Made by a program: the position numbers and the translations under genes. Of a stretch of 64,000 nt of DNA, positions 34,455 through 44,395 are shown piece by piece. The notes beneath the pieces were generated by a model that was not told the DNA's origin, searched no databases, and was given only the letters and a program-made list of their open reading frames with translations. This DNA comes from Poriferisodalis sp965116245 (GTDB taxonomy: Bacteria; Actinomycetota; Acidimicrobiia; Acidimicrobiales; Poriferisodalaceae), in contig OZ220497.1 in NCBI GenBank assembly GCA_965116245.1, forward strand, positions 2,790,001 through 2,854,000, read 5' to 3'. Each line of letters begins with the position of its first letter. Within the stretch, counting starts at the first letter, position 1.

Positions 34455-35822
34455 TCAAGCCCCAGTAATTGAGTCAGACGAGCCAGCGTTCAGCTCATCA
34501 AACACAGCTCTCAGTGTTCCCAGCAAATCGTCTCGCTGCACGGTCTTTTGCACCAGGTCGGTGCTAGACCCATCGGGGTGTCGAAGGGGCCGCACCGTGA
34601 CCGTATCGGCCTCAACTTCGTCGCTCCCCAAGATCAGAGCAATTTCCGCACCGGACCGATCCGCGGAACGCATCTGAGCGCGCAGCGATCTGTCATCAAA
34701 ACAACGATCGGCCCGTATACCCACAGCACGCAGCTCATGGGTGAGATCGCGCGCAGTAGCTCCTCCAGCCGTGTCAATCACCCACACCTCGGCTCGCTGG
34801 TTGGGAGCCTCAAACACTCCTTCTGCATCGCACGCCAACAGCAAGCGCTCAATGCCCAGCGCGAAGCCGATACCCGGAGTTGGTGGTCCACCAAGCGCCT
34901 CAACTAGGCCGTTGTAGCGGCCGCCGCCGCATATCGTGTCCTGGGCGGCGTCCAGGCTCGTAGCGCGGAACTCAAAGGTGGTGCGGGTGTAGTAGTCCAA
35001 GCCGCGCACCAATCGATGCTCAACTTTGTGTCTGATGCCAAGCGCATCTAGGCCCTCGCGTACACGCTCAAAGTGGGCTGCGGTGGGCGCGGTCAAGAAG
35101 TCGGTGATACGTGGCGCTTCAGCCGCTACCGCTGCGGTAGCCGCCCGCTTTGAGTCCAGAATACGTAGCGGGTGGCGCTCGACCTTGTCCCGGTCTTGCT
35201 GGTCTATGTCGCCAATCCGCTGCTGTAGGTAAGCTGAGAGTGCCTCGCTGTATGCGGCGCGGGTATCGGCGTCACCCATCGAGTTCACCACCAGCGGCAC
35301 TTGCTTCAAGCCAATCGCGCCGAAGAACTCCGCAGCAAGGGCGATGATCTCAACATCCGCGTCGGGGTCATCGGTACCAAGCGTTTCGGCGCCTATCTGA
35401 TGGAACTGCCGGTAGCGGCCAGCTTGAGGTGCTTCGTAACGGAAGAAGGGACCCTGATACCACACCTTCCAAGGCGTCGTAGGACGGTGTTGAGCGAAAG
35501 AGCGGCACACCGACGCGGTGCATTCGGGCCGTAAAGCTAGGTGACGGTCGCTGCGGTCGAAAAACTCATACATCTCTTTGCCGACCACATCGGTTCCCTC
35601 ACCGATGCGTGCGAATACGCCTACGTCCTCAAAGATCGGTGTTTGCAGGTAGCCGAAGCCAGCACGGTCGGCCGCGTCTATGAAAGCCCCCAACAGCGCT
35701 ACCCAACGGCCCGATTCGGGCGGAGCCAGGTCGTGAGTGCCGATAGGCGTCCGGTACGAACGCGGCGCTGCTGCATCGCCGCCAGTGCGACTGCTTGGTG
35801 GCGTCGATTGCGAACCAGACAT
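34455..35822 (-). CDS. hisS: Histidyl-tRNA synthetase
   Basis: The product is 455 aa. Class II motifs are visible: the motif 2 region (WYQGPFFRYEAPQAGRYRQFHQ), the histidine-specific LVRGLDYYTRTTFEF, and motif 3 GIGFALGIERL, followed by the alpha/beta anticodon-binding domain. It lies 64 bp after relA and before aspS, standard synteny. Confidence 0.97.
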   Translation of the reverse strand: MSGSQSTPPSSRTGGDAAAPRSYRTPIGTHDLAPPESGRWVALLGAFIDAADRAGFGYLQTPIFEDVGVFARIGEGTDVVGKEMYEFFDRSDRHLALRPECTASVCRSFAQHRPTTPWKVWYQGPFFRYEAPQAGRYRQFHQIGAETLGTDDPDADVEIIALAAEFFGAIGLKQVPLVVNSMGDADTRAAYSEALSAYLQQRIGDIDQQDRDKVERHPLRILDSKRAATAAVAAEAPRITDFLTAPTAAHFERVREGLDALGIRHKVEHRLVRGLDYYTRTTFEFRATSLDAAQDTICGGGRYNGLVEALGGPPTPGIGFALGIERLLLACDAEGVFEAPNQRAEVWVIDTAGGATARDLTHELRAVGIRADRCFDDRSLRAQMRSADRSGAEIALILGSDEVEADTVTVRPLRHPDGSSTDLVQKTVQRDDLLGTLRAVFDELNAGSSDSITGA

Positions 35823-35886
35823 GATTTGCGCAGGCTACGGCCCGGCCATTGTGAGTCCTAGCCGACGCGGGCTCAGTTTCCGCGGC

Positions 35887-38166
35887 TCAGTACTCAGTGC
35901 GAGCGAGACCTTCAATGGTGCGATAGGCGTCGAACACTCCGGGCACTTCCCGCAGCGTCGCCAGCAACTGATCTAGCAGAATCGGGTCGCCAACTTCGAC
36001 CTCAAACTGCATCACCGCAACCTGGTCTTCGCCAACAAACGTGTCACAGCTAGCGACCGATAGGTCAAGGCGCCCCGATACCACTTGCAACACGTCAAGC
36101 AGCAGCCGGTTGCGGTCCAGACCCCGAACTTCAACGGCAGCTACGAACTCACCTGGCCAGCTCTCATCCCATTCCACCTCTACCTGACGGGCGTTGGACG
36201 ACGCTGCCAACTCGTCAGCGTTGGCGCAGTCTGACCGATGAACCGAGATCCCCCGTCCGCTCGTTGCAAAACCCAGGGTTTCATCGCCTCGCACGGGGCT
36301 GCAGCAGCGGGCCAGTCGCACGAGGGCATCGTCGTGACCTTCAACGTGTACGCCAGCGTAGCGACGCCGCCGCGAGCCACGTTGGCGGGCTGGGCGCGCT
36401 GGAAGTTGCGCTCCGTCGCCTTCGCCTCGCAGGTTGTTGATTAGTCGCTTGACCACCGAGCGGGGCTGCACGTCGCCTTTTCCGACTGCTTCAAATAACT
36501 GGTCGACATCGGCCCGACTGAACTGCTCAGCCACCACGCGCATCTCGTCGCCATCTACGAGCAAAGTGGCTTTGAGCCCTTCCGAACTGAGTTCGTCGCA
36601 AACCGCTTCCCGCCCAGCGGTCTCCCACTCGGAACGCTCAGAGCGAGCGAACCAGCGCTTTATGTTGTTACGAGCGCGTGGAGTGGCCGCCGAATCTAAC
36701 CAGTCCCGCGATGGCCTAGTCTGAGGATGATCAGAGGTAAACACCTTAACCTTGTCGCCAGACTGCAGTTCTCGGTCCAAAGGCACCGGCCGTCCGTCAA
36801 CCTTGGCGCTGATCAGTGAGTCTCCTATGTCGGTGTGGATAGCGTAGGCGAAGTCGATCGGAGTGGAGCCAGCAGGCAGCGTAATCACGAGCCCGTCAGG
36901 CGTAAACACATACACCTCATCATGTCCGAGGTCGCTCGCAATAGTTCGCATGAACTCGATTGGATTATCGGCATCTTCTTGCCATTCAACCAGCCGACCC
37001 AACCAGGGCATGTTGGCCTCGGCGGTCGTGTTTCCGTTGCGACTGTCGTTTCTATTGTCACTACGTGCTGTATTGCTGCTGCGATCCGATTTGTAGCGCC
37101 AGTGCGCCGCCAAGCCGTATTCGGCGTGCTGGTGCATTTCTTCAGTTCGAATCTGCACCTCCACCGTCGTGCCGGAAGGTCCAACTACGGTCGTGTGCAA
37201 TGACTTATAGTTATTGAACTTAGGCATCGCTATATAGTCTTTGAAGCGGCCTGTTACCGGATTCCACATCGCATGGAGAGCGCCCAACGCCGCATAAGCG
37301 TCGTGTTCTCTTGGCACCACCACCCTGATGCCCACCAAGTCAAATATCTCGTCAAATGAGCGCTTCTTTATGACCATCTTCTCGTAAATGCTCCAGTGAT
37401 GTTTCTTGCGCCCGGTGACCGTTGCCTCAACGCTCTTCAGTGATAGCTGTCGGCGGGCCAGTGCTAGCACCTCGTCTACATAGCGCTCATGCGTAGGCGT
37501 GCGCTCGGCCAACATGCGGTCAATCTCGGCAAAGCGCTTAGGGTGCTGCGCCGCAAAAGCCAAGTCCTCAAGTTCGTCACATACCTGCTGCATGCCTAGC
37601 CGGTAAGCGAGGGGGGCGTAGATGTCAAGAGTCTCGCGAGCCACGTCGGCCTGCTTTTCCGCTTCTAACGCTCCGAGCGTGCGCATGTTGTGAAGTCGAT
37701 CTGACAGTTTGATCATCAGCACGCGCGGGTCTTTTGCTATCGCAACCAGCATCTTGCGCAAGGTGGCGGCTTGCTGTTCCTGCTTGGACGCGAAGCGCAC
37801 CCGGTCCAGCTTGGTTACGCCGTCCACGATGGCCGCGACTTCAGGGCCAAAATCGTCGGCCAATGCAACCAGTTCCACACTGGTGTCCTCCACTGCGTCA
37901 TGCAATAGCGCCGCTGCTATCGAAATGTCATCCAGACCGAGTTCGGCGACTACTAGCGCAACTGCAACCGGGTGCGTGATGTAAGCCTCACCGGTCCTGC
38001 GTCGCTGCCCCTCGTGCGCGTCGGCTGCGGCTTCGTACGCACGAACGACCAACTCTGGTGACTTTTTGGGCCAACGTTGCCGGTAGCGCTCTACGACCGG
38101 TGAGATGTCAGCCGCAACTGGGTTCGAGGAGCGCCGCCACGGCAGGACACGCGACACCGCCGACAC
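35887..38166 (-). CDS. relA: Bifunctional (p)ppGpp synthetase/hydrolase RelA/SpoT
   Basis: The product is 759 aa. The HD hydrolase domain has ITHPVAVALV and AALLHDAVEDT, and the synthetase domain begins at about residue 250 with TGRKKHHWSIYEKM and FDLVGIRVVV, followed by TGS (FTPDGLVITLPAGSTPIDFAYAIH) and a C-terminal ACT domain. Both catalytic halves look intact. It controls the stringent response. In relatives secF lies directly next to it; here three other genes intervene. Confidence 0.96.
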   Translation of the reverse strand: MSAVSRVLPWRRSSNPVAADISPVVERYRQRWPKKSPELVVRAYEAAADAHEGQRRRTGEAYITHPVAVALVVAELGLDDISIAAALLHDAVEDTSVELVALADDFGPEVAAIVDGVTKLDRVRFASKQEQQAATLRKMLVAIAKDPRVLMIKLSDRLHNMRTLGALEAEKQADVARETLDIYAPLAYRLGMQQVCDELEDLAFAAQHPKRFAEIDRMLAERTPTHERYVDEVLALARRQLSLKSVEATVTGRKKHHWSIYEKMVIKKRSFDEIFDLVGIRVVVPREHDAYAALGALHAMWNPVTGRFKDYIAMPKFNNYKSLHTTVVGPSGTTVEVQIRTEEMHQHAEYGLAAHWRYKSDRSSNTARSDNRNDSRNGNTTAEANMPWLGRLVEWQEDADNPIEFMRTIASDLGHDEVYVFTPDGLVITLPAGSTPIDFAYAIHTDIGDSLISAKVDGRPVPLDRELQSGDKVKVFTSDHPQTRPSRDWLDSAATPRARNNIKRWFARSERSEWETAGREAVCDELSSEGLKATLLVDGDEMRVVAEQFSRADVDQLFEAVGKGDVQPRSVVKRLINNLRGEGDGAQLPARPARQRGSRRRRYAGVHVEGHDDALVRLARCCSPVRGDETLGFATSGRGISVHRSDCANADELAASSNARQVEVEWDESWPGEFVAAVEVRGLDRNRLLLDVLQVVSGRLDLSVASCDTFVGEDQVAVMQFEVEVGDPILLDQLLATLREVPGVFDAYRTIEGLARTEY

Positions 38167-38284
38167 GGCTCTAGCCCAGTCGCTCGAAGAAGTGCTCGAC
38201 CCTCAACAGGACGAACTGGCGAATACTCACCCTCTCATTCTGCCGCCTAGTGCCACCTCATTGCGCCGCGCGGTTATCGCGCAG

Positions 38285-39754
38285 TTATTCAGTGCGAGCG
38301 AGCGACGGTTCGTCGAATTCGAAATCGACTCCGCTGCAGTCCTCCAGTTCGGCGTTTAGGGCGTCTTGTTCGGCAGGATCGATAGCGAGACTCCAGCGCG
38401 TCTTGACCGCAATCCAGTCCGCCGCGTACTGACAGTGGTAGTCATCGTGAGGCGGCCACCATTCGCTGGGGTCATCAGCGCCCTTGCTGCGATTGGTCGA
38501 CGCGCTGACTGCGATGAGCGCCCGTGGGTCCTCAAGATCGTTAGAAAAACGCCTCCAAGTCTCTTTGGACCAGTCGCGGCCTCCCGATTCCCATGCTTCC
38601 GCCAGGGGTATGAGATGATCAATGTCCAGGGCGGAGCTGCGGGTTACGACCTTGTCGTCGTAAGCGGAGTACCAGTTGCCATCGTCAAGCTGCTCCTCGG
38701 CGAGCACTCGTTGCCGAGTCGATTGACCGTTGCTTCGGCTCCAGGTGCCGAAGACGAAGCCGCGGTCGTACCCGTCGCGCGACGCCTCCGCCTCCACTCT
38801 GAGTCGTTCAAACAAACCGATCACACTGCGACGACGCGCCAGGTCAGCCGCTTCGGCCTCGCGGTCACGGACCGACCCTTCGGGGAACCTAAACGGCGGG
38901 AACGCCTGAGGGCCTTGGCCAACCAGTGATGCAGTTTCCCACCGGTCGGCTCCCGCAATAGGCACCATGGTGCGCCCCGCGACTTTCTCGGTGGGGACCG
39001 CAGCTTCACCACCAACCACATAGCCGCCCGACTCGGCAGAGGCGAGACGTACTTGTTGAGCTGCGGGCATTTCAGAGTCGCGGGCGCCCGCCAGGATCAC
39101 GCAGTCAGTCCCCACAATACCCGCCAGAGTGATGGCGCTGTAGATGTCTGACTGGGCTGCTGTGTCTGATCCGACCACGATCGGGGTCTCACCGGCACAG
39201 TCGGAACCGAACCATCCCTCAGCACCTCGGATGTGCGCTCCAGCCGATTCAACAATCACCGAATCCGAGCGGGATGGCGGGTCCGGTACATCTGCGGGTT
39301 CTGAACCTGCCGCGATAGCACCGACTTGTTGAGCCGTTATCCAACGGTCGGCACCAGCGATGCGGACCATGTCGCGACCAGAGATCTTCGCCGCCGGTAC
39401 TGCAGCTTCGCCACCAACCACATAGCCACCGGACTCGGCGTCCGCAAGACGTTCTCGTTGTGCCACGGGCATGTCCGCGTCGCGGGCACCAGCCAGGATT
39501 ACACAGTCTGTGTCAACGGCTCCGGCCAGTGTGATGGCGCTGTAGATGTCTGATTGGGCCGCGGTATCTGATCCGACCACGATCGGTACCTCACCAGCAC
39601 AGTCGGACTCAAGCCACTCTTCGGCGCCAGCCGTATACGCGCCGCCAGATTGGGCCAACACCGCAACTGGCACCAACAGGGCTAACGCAGCCAGCACTGC
39701 TGCGATGGCAGCCGCGGCTGCGACAACGCCACGTCTTCCCACCAAACTAGACAT
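38285..39754 (-). CDS. Exported HNH nuclease with two cell-wall-binding repeats
   Basis: The product is 489 aa. Signal peptide at residues 8-34, then two CWB2-like units (about 40-150 and 170-290), each reading PIVVGSDTAAQSDIYSAITL, GGYVVGGEAAVP and RIAGADRW. The C-terminal ~190 residues are a GmrSD/DUF1524-type HNH domain: ALDIDHLIPLAEAW, then SASTNRSKGADDP and a Trp/His tail. This suggests a nuclease held at the cell wall, for DNA uptake, nutrient use or competition (inference). It shares near-identical repeats with the next gene. Confidence 0.85.
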   Translation of the reverse strand: MSSLVGRRGVVAAAAAIAAVLAALALLVPVAVLAQSGGAYTAGAEEWLESDCAGEVPIVVGSDTAAQSDIYSAITLAGAVDTDCVILAGARDADMPVAQRERLADAESGGYVVGGEAAVPAAKISGRDMVRIAGADRWITAQQVGAIAAGSEPADVPDPPSRSDSVIVESAGAHIRGAEGWFGSDCAGETPIVVGSDTAAQSDIYSAITLAGIVGTDCVILAGARDSEMPAAQQVRLASAESGGYVVGGEAAVPTEKVAGRTMVPIAGADRWETASLVGQGPQAFPPFRFPEGSVRDREAEAADLARRRSVIGLFERLRVEAEASRDGYDRGFVFGTWSRSNGQSTRQRVLAEEQLDDGNWYSAYDDKVVTRSSALDIDHLIPLAEAWESGGRDWSKETWRRFSNDLEDPRALIAVSASTNRSKGADDPSEWWPPHDDYHCQYAADWIAVKTRWSLAIDPAEQDALNAELEDCSGVDFEFDEPSLARTE

Positions 39755-39945
39755 TGCAAAACCTCTAACTAACTGATCAACGGTGGTTCGACCTCGTAGC
39801 AGTCACCGATGTGCTGATCCAACTTTCGTTGCACCGCTCAGCTATTTCGACCACGGGACTCACACCGTTCTGACAACAAAACGAGAGGGACAATAGCGGA
39901 ACTAACCCAGCCAGTGGCTGACCCAGCAAACCGGGCTTACCAAGT

Positions 39946-41001
39946 TCAGCTCTCGCACCCCTTACCGTTCTTGTCGCGGTCCAGCACATACGGGTCAACA
40001 CCGATTTTCTTGACCCTCACTGGTTTTTGGGTTTTGTCCAGATCACCGCAGTTGATTTCGTCGCTCAGATAGTAGGGCAGGCACGGTTCGTAAGCGGGAT
40101 GGCAGCCTTCAAGCCTGACCACACCGGTACCGGTTGTCGTACCGGCGTTGCTGGCCGCGACAGCACCGACTTGCTGTGCCGTTATCCAACGATCGGCTCC
40201 CGCGATGCGAGTCATCTCTCGTCCAGCGATCTTCGCTGCTGGTACCGCTGCTTCACCACCGACCACGTAACCGCCCGCATTGGCAGCTTCAAGACGCTGC
40301 TGCTGCGCTGCTGGCATCTCAGCGTCCCGCGCACCGGCAAGGACCACACAATCAGTACCAATCGCGCCAGCCAACGTAATCGCACTGTAAATGTCGGACT
40401 GGGCGTTCGCATCAGAACCAACAACAATCGGCACCTCACCAGCACAGTCAGAACTGAACCAGCCTTCCGCGCCCCGAATGTGCGCTCCAGCCGATTCGAC
40501 CTTCACGGAATCCGAGCCGGACGGTGGTTCCGGTACGTCGGTCGGATCGGTATCGGCAGCGACAGCACCGACTTGTTGCGCTGTTATCCAACGGTCGGCT
40601 CCCGCGATGCGAGTCATCTCTCGTCTAGTGGCCTTGGGTGCTGGTACGGCTGCTTCACCACCAACCACGTAACCACCCGCTTTGGCAGCTTCAAGACGCT
40701 GTTTTTGCGCTGCTGGCATCTCAGCGTCCCGCGCACCGGCAAGGACCACACAATCAGTTCCGATAGCACCAGCCAAAGTGATAGCACTGTAAATGTCGGA
40801 CTGGGCCTTCGCATCGGAACCAACAACAATCGGCACCACGCCAGCACAATCAGACTCAAGCCACCTGTCCGCACCGGTCAAATATGCGCCTCCCGACGGT
40901 GCATCTGCCGAGTCTGCACCCGCCGAGACCGGCACCGCCACCAGCAGCGTTGCTGCTACAGCAATCGTCGCAGCCCCGCGTCCACCGAACAAACCCAACA
41001 T
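39946..41001 (-). CDS. Exported protein with two cell-wall-binding repeats and an excalibur domain
   Basis: The start is ATG at 41001, 6-8 nt after GGAAGGA; the open frame continues upstream but this start gives a clean signal peptide (MLGLFGGRGAATIAVAATLL). The product is 351 aa with two CWB2-like units (PIVVGSDAKAQSDIYSAITL ... MTRIAGADRWITAQQVGA) and a C-terminal excalibur calcium-binding motif DRDKNGKGC. The two units are almost identical at DNA level to each other and to those of the gene at 38285, pointing to recent duplication or gene conversion. It is a likely cell-surface protein of unknown role. Confidence 0.82.
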   Translation of the reverse strand: MLGLFGGRGAATIAVAATLLVAVPVSAGADSADAPSGGAYLTGADRWLESDCAGVVPIVVGSDAKAQSDIYSAITLAGAIGTDCVVLAGARDAEMPAAQKQRLEAAKAGGYVVGGEAAVPAPKATRREMTRIAGADRWITAQQVGAVAADTDPTDVPEPPSGSDSVKVESAGAHIRGAEGWFSSDCAGEVPIVVGSDANAQSDIYSAITLAGAIGTDCVVLAGARDAEMPAAQQQRLEAANAGGYVVGGEAAVPAAKIAGREMTRIAGADRWITAQQVGAVAASNAGTTTGTGVVRLEGCHPAYEPCLPYYLSDEINCGDLDKTQKPVRVKKIGVDPYVLDRDKNGKGCES

Positions 41002-41325
41002 CAATCTTCCTTCCATGAACGCGTCCGATATGAACTCGCCGCTCCGCCTGCGATCATCCGGAGACGCGCTCGTTCGACTCGTCTGGCAAGACCGAGCAAC
41101 GATAGCGGCACTTGCCCTTGGGCCCATGCTGCACCTTCGCCGCGGGAACAGTCTGAGCACTGCGCGACACACAACTGGGCGATAGGACCGCGGCATATGG
41201 CAAACGACGCAGTCGTCGCCCAAAATATCTCAACTGCAGGCCAAGACTATTGAGCTAGCGATCTGGACAGTGCCGATGCTGATAGCAACCAACGGGTGGG
41301 TGCCGCTGCTTGCGGCTTGGTGTTG
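41002..41325. other. 324-bp gap without a recognisable gene
   Basis: The region between the DUF222 gene and the excalibur gene. It should contain the promoter of the latter. A small GCCGC/GCGGC hairpin at 41302-41316 is the only structure I see. Confidence 0.4.
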
Positions 41326-42765
41326 CTAGGGCTCGCCGGATAGCAGTGGTAGGGGTGATGGGGGTGCGCTTTGGTGTGGTGGTTTTCGTGAGGGTGCGGG
41401 GTTGGTTCTTTGGGTGCCGTTGCCTGTTACGAGCTTGTATTGGCCGTTTCGCGTCACAACTTGCCAGTTGTCGTCGTGGATGCGGTCGTGGCATGACCAA
41501 CAGACGAGTGTGAGGTTGTCGACTCGGGTTTTGCCTCCACATGACCAGGGAACAATGTGATGGGCCTCGCATTGGGTTGGCGGTGCTCCGCATCCGATGC
41601 AGGCTCCGTCGCGGGCGATCAACGCACGGCGCTGCGCTGCGGTGGGAGCGCGACTGGCGGTTGTTTCATACAGCGGTGTGAGACCGTCCCCGAAGATCAC
41701 GAGTGATAGGTCTGAGTTGCAAGCGAGTCGTTGCAGTACTTGGGGTGGAATAGGACCTGAACCAGCGATCTCCGCGAGACCACCCTGCTTGCCGACCAAC
41801 GCGTCAAGGTCAGCTCGAACAACGATCTCAGCTTCGCTACGCCGAGAACCGATAAGTCGAGAATCGGCTCGATCGGAATCAGTGCGTCGGGATTCAGTGC
41901 GGCGGGATTGTGTGCGTCTGGAGTCTGTGCTCGGGTTGTCGCTGCGATCGGAGTCAACACGCCCGTTGTTGCCAGTTGACTCGTCAGTCAACTGTGAGGC
42001 GCAAGAGTTGAGCGAGTGAGTGTTGCGCAGTAGCCCGTCGAGGGCGTCGGCCATGCGCTGATCTCGCGTCCTAACAGCGTCGCACTGGGCGATGTCGCTT
42101 GAACCTGTGCCAGGTTGTGTGTGCTGTTGCAGTCGTCGGTCGGTTTGGCGCAGTTGTTCGGCTTGGTGACGGAGGCGCTGTTGTATGCGGGCGCCCATTT
42201 CAGTATCGAAACTGCCACGCATCTGCACAGACCCATCATCTCCGGCCCAGAACCGCACGTGACGGTGTTGTTTGTGACGACGATGCTGCGCCGCAAGTTC
42301 TTCAGCGCTCAACTGGCGCGCTGTCCAGCGTTGGGCAGCTTGAGCGAATTCATCATCAGGCAGCGTCTTGGCCATCTGCACCAACTCAACTGACTCATCC
42401 ACTGCCTGGTGGCCGGTCTTGCGGGCGGCTTGCAGCAATTTGTCAGCGTTGGCGAAGCTGATCTCTCCCGCAGCCACCCCGCTTTGAGCAGCAGGCAACT
42501 GCGCTAGCTCTTTGTCGGTGCGGACCTTGCGCGCCGCATCAGAGCGCGACAAGCCACCAACTTGGTTCAGTAGACCTGCTCCGCCGTCGCCGTGACGCTC
42601 ACGCTGAGCAACCTGCGACGCTGCTTTCGCCTCAAGCAAATCGAAACGAGACCGCAGCGGCTTCGCCAAACCCAGAACCTGCCGCAACTCCGCAGTAGGC
42701 GCAGACTCAACCTCATCAAGAGCAGCATTGAGATCCTCAAACGCCCGCAACAACTGCGAATACAT
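41326..42765 (-). CDS. DUF222/HNH endonuclease (13E12-like)
   Basis: From the internal ATG at 42765 (MYSQLLRAFEDLNAAL) the product is 479 aa. The N-terminal DUF222 domain runs to about residue 330, and the C-terminal HNH motif is complete (CIGCGAPPTQCEAHHIVPW, NLTLVCWSCHDRIH). Actinobacteria carry many such genes, often mobile or selfish in character. A Ser/Arg/Thr repeat (RRTQS, RRTES, RRTDS) at about 41860-41940 is encoded by 15-bp units. The sequence before the start (GTATGGTTTATAC) has no Shine-Dalgarno and could suit a near-leaderless transcript. Confidence 0.85.
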   Translation of the reverse strand: MYSQLLRAFEDLNAALDEVESAPTAELRQVLGLAKPLRSRFDLLEAKAASQVAQRERHGDGGAGLLNQVGGLSRSDAARKVRTDKELAQLPAAQSGVAAGEISFANADKLLQAARKTGHQAVDESVELVQMAKTLPDDEFAQAAQRWTARQLSAEELAAQHRRHKQHRHVRFWAGDDGSVQMRGSFDTEMGARIQQRLRHQAEQLRQTDRRLQQHTQPGTGSSDIAQCDAVRTRDQRMADALDGLLRNTHSLNSCASQLTDESTGNNGRVDSDRSDNPSTDSRRTQSRRTESRRTDSDRADSRLIGSRRSEAEIVVRADLDALVGKQGGLAEIAGSGPIPPQVLQRLACNSDLSLVIFGDGLTPLYETTASRAPTAAQRRALIARDGACIGCGAPPTQCEAHHIVPWSCGGKTRVDNLTLVCWSCHDRIHDDNWQVVTRNGQYKLVTGNGTQRTNPAPSRKPPHQSAPPSPLPLLSGEP

Positions 42766-43225
42766 GTATAAACCATACCACACACCAGACACAAGAACGA
42801 GTATTTGTCTCAATGCTGAACAGCGTCATCGCGGCGGTCAAACTAGACGGTCTCGGAACTACTCGATTGAGCGTTATCCAAAACTTGGCTTCAGACTCTT
42901 GTCGCTGTCATTCACCGAATTCAGTAAAACTCCGATACGCGACGATAGAAACTTCGCTGCCAACCAGCGATCCAAAGTTCTGCGTACGGCTTCAGACAAA
43001 AGGGGATCAAAACCCATCGATCGGAGCATTGTGGGAGACACCATCACGGCCCGCGCCCATAGAGGGCATCACCAACTGCAACGACAGTGAATGTGTCTCG
43101 TGATCAGTGAATGTGTCTCGTGATACTGCGGCGACGTAAATCTATGAGCACCAATCCCGATTCAGGACGGTGCGCTATCCACAAACTCCTCCGACATTCG
43201 GCGGTCTTGGTCCAGAAGTCAACCG
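42766..43225. other. 460-bp gap with a 20-bp direct duplication
   Basis: No gene supported. The only clear structure is a perfect tandem duplication of CAGTGAATGTGTCTCGTGAT at 43085-43104 and 43105-43124, about 100 bp past the secF stop. This is the outer edge of the block inserted between secF and relA. Confidence 0.5.
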
Positions 43226-44395
43226 CTAGCGACGGCGGCCCTTCTTGCGGGGGCGAGGCGGAGCGCTGCGGGTGTAGCTCTCTGCGGCGAGCGCTTGGGT
43301 GGCAGCTTCCATTGAGTCGTAGTGGCCAGCAGCATCGGCCGTGGCTCTCGCACCAGCCCAGCCCGGTTCGTGGCCCTTCAGCCAGGTCACTGCTGGCATC
43401 GCCACGAATATTGAGCTGTACGAGCCCACGAGCAAGCCAATGAGCAGCGCAATCGCAAACTCCGCCAATGTGCCCGCGCCTAGGAAACCTGCACCCACCA
43501 CCAGCAGCGACAGCACAGGTAGTACCGAGGTAATTGATGTATTGACCGAACGGGTCAGTACTTGATTTAGCGACACGTTCGCCAGGGCGTGGTACGTAAC
43601 ACGGCCACGTGCAGGCAACGATCGTTCGTTGGACTTCACACGGTCGAAGACGACAATTGTGTCGTATAGCGAATAGCCCATGATCGTGAGGAAGGCCACG
43701 ACCGTCGCGGGCGTCACCTCGAAACCGAACAACGCATAGGCACCGACGGTCAGCACGATGTCGTGCGCTACCGCAATTAGCGCGCCGATCGACATTTTCC
43801 ACTCAAAACGGAACCACAAGTACAGGGCGATCAGCACGAAGAACACCACCAGCGCTCGGCGTGCCTTGCCAGCCACAGCATCACCGAAGGACGGGCTCAC
43901 TTGCCGCGTGGATAGACGTTCCACGTCAACACCGACCGCATCGGCCAGCGCCTGGGCCACGGCTTGTCCTTCGGCTTCAGGACCTAGGGCACCGCGCACC
44001 CGATAGATGTCGGCCCCACCTGTTACCTCCACATACTGCACACGCGCGTCAGGCACGCCGGCTGCGGCAGCTACCGCAGCCACATCGTCGGTAGTCAAGC
44101 TGTCATCGCTGGCAGCGCCGGTAGATCTGGTGCCAGAGTCTGTGTCCGCGGGAGTGGTGTCTTCAGAATCGCTGCTACCAGAATCGCTGTCTTCGGCACT
44201 TGCCGCCTGCTCGTCTACTGGAATCTCCCATACCGAGCCGCCTTCGAACTCGATGCCCAGGTTCAGGCCGCGCACTAGCAACGCCACCACACACACCAGC
44301 ACCAACAGTGCTGAGCCGAGGATGACTTTGCGAGCTACCCGCAGAATGTCCCAACTGTTCTCACCTCGATAAAAGGAGCGCAGCGCTGCAATCAT
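43226..44395 (-). CDS. secF: Protein translocase subunit SecF
   Basis: The product is 389 aa with six membrane segments. The first is followed by a periplasmic domain that includes GLNLGIEFEGGSVWEIP; the RND-like core has ALVVFFVLIALYLWFRFEWKMSIGAL, TVVAFLTIMGYSLYDTIVVFDRV and RSVNTSITSVLPVLSLL. It works with SecD to draw exported proteins across the membrane using the proton gradient. The periplasmic loop holds an Asp/Ser-rich insert. The start overlaps the secD stop (ATGA). Confidence 0.96.
   Translation of the reverse strand: MIAALRSFYRGENSWDILRVARKVILGSALLVLVCVVALLVRGLNLGIEFEGGSVWEIPVDEQAASAEDSDSGSSDSEDTTPADTDSGTRSTGAASDDSLTTDDVAAVAAAAGVPDARVQYVEVTGGADIYRVRGALGPEAEGQAVAQALADAVGVDVERLSTRQVSPSFGDAVAGKARRALVVFFVLIALYLWFRFEWKMSIGALIAVAHDIVLTVGAYALFGFEVTPATVVAFLTIMGYSLYDTIVVFDRVKSNERSLPARGRVTYHALANVSLNQVLTRSVNTSITSVLPVLSLLVVGAGFLGAGTLAEFAIALLIGLLVGSYSSIFVAMPAVTWLKGHEPGWAGARATADAAGHYDSMEAATQALAAESYTRSAPPRPRKKGRRR

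Noticed and set aside
42880..42905. CCAAAACTTGGCTTC resembling the end of the CRISPR repeat.
   Set aside because: Only the short CCAAAAC part matches; no further repeat bases and no array nearby.
43104..43802. A 232-codon minus-strand frame over the secF region.
   Set aside because: It is an out-of-frame shadow of secF, which has clear membrane segments and SecF motifs.
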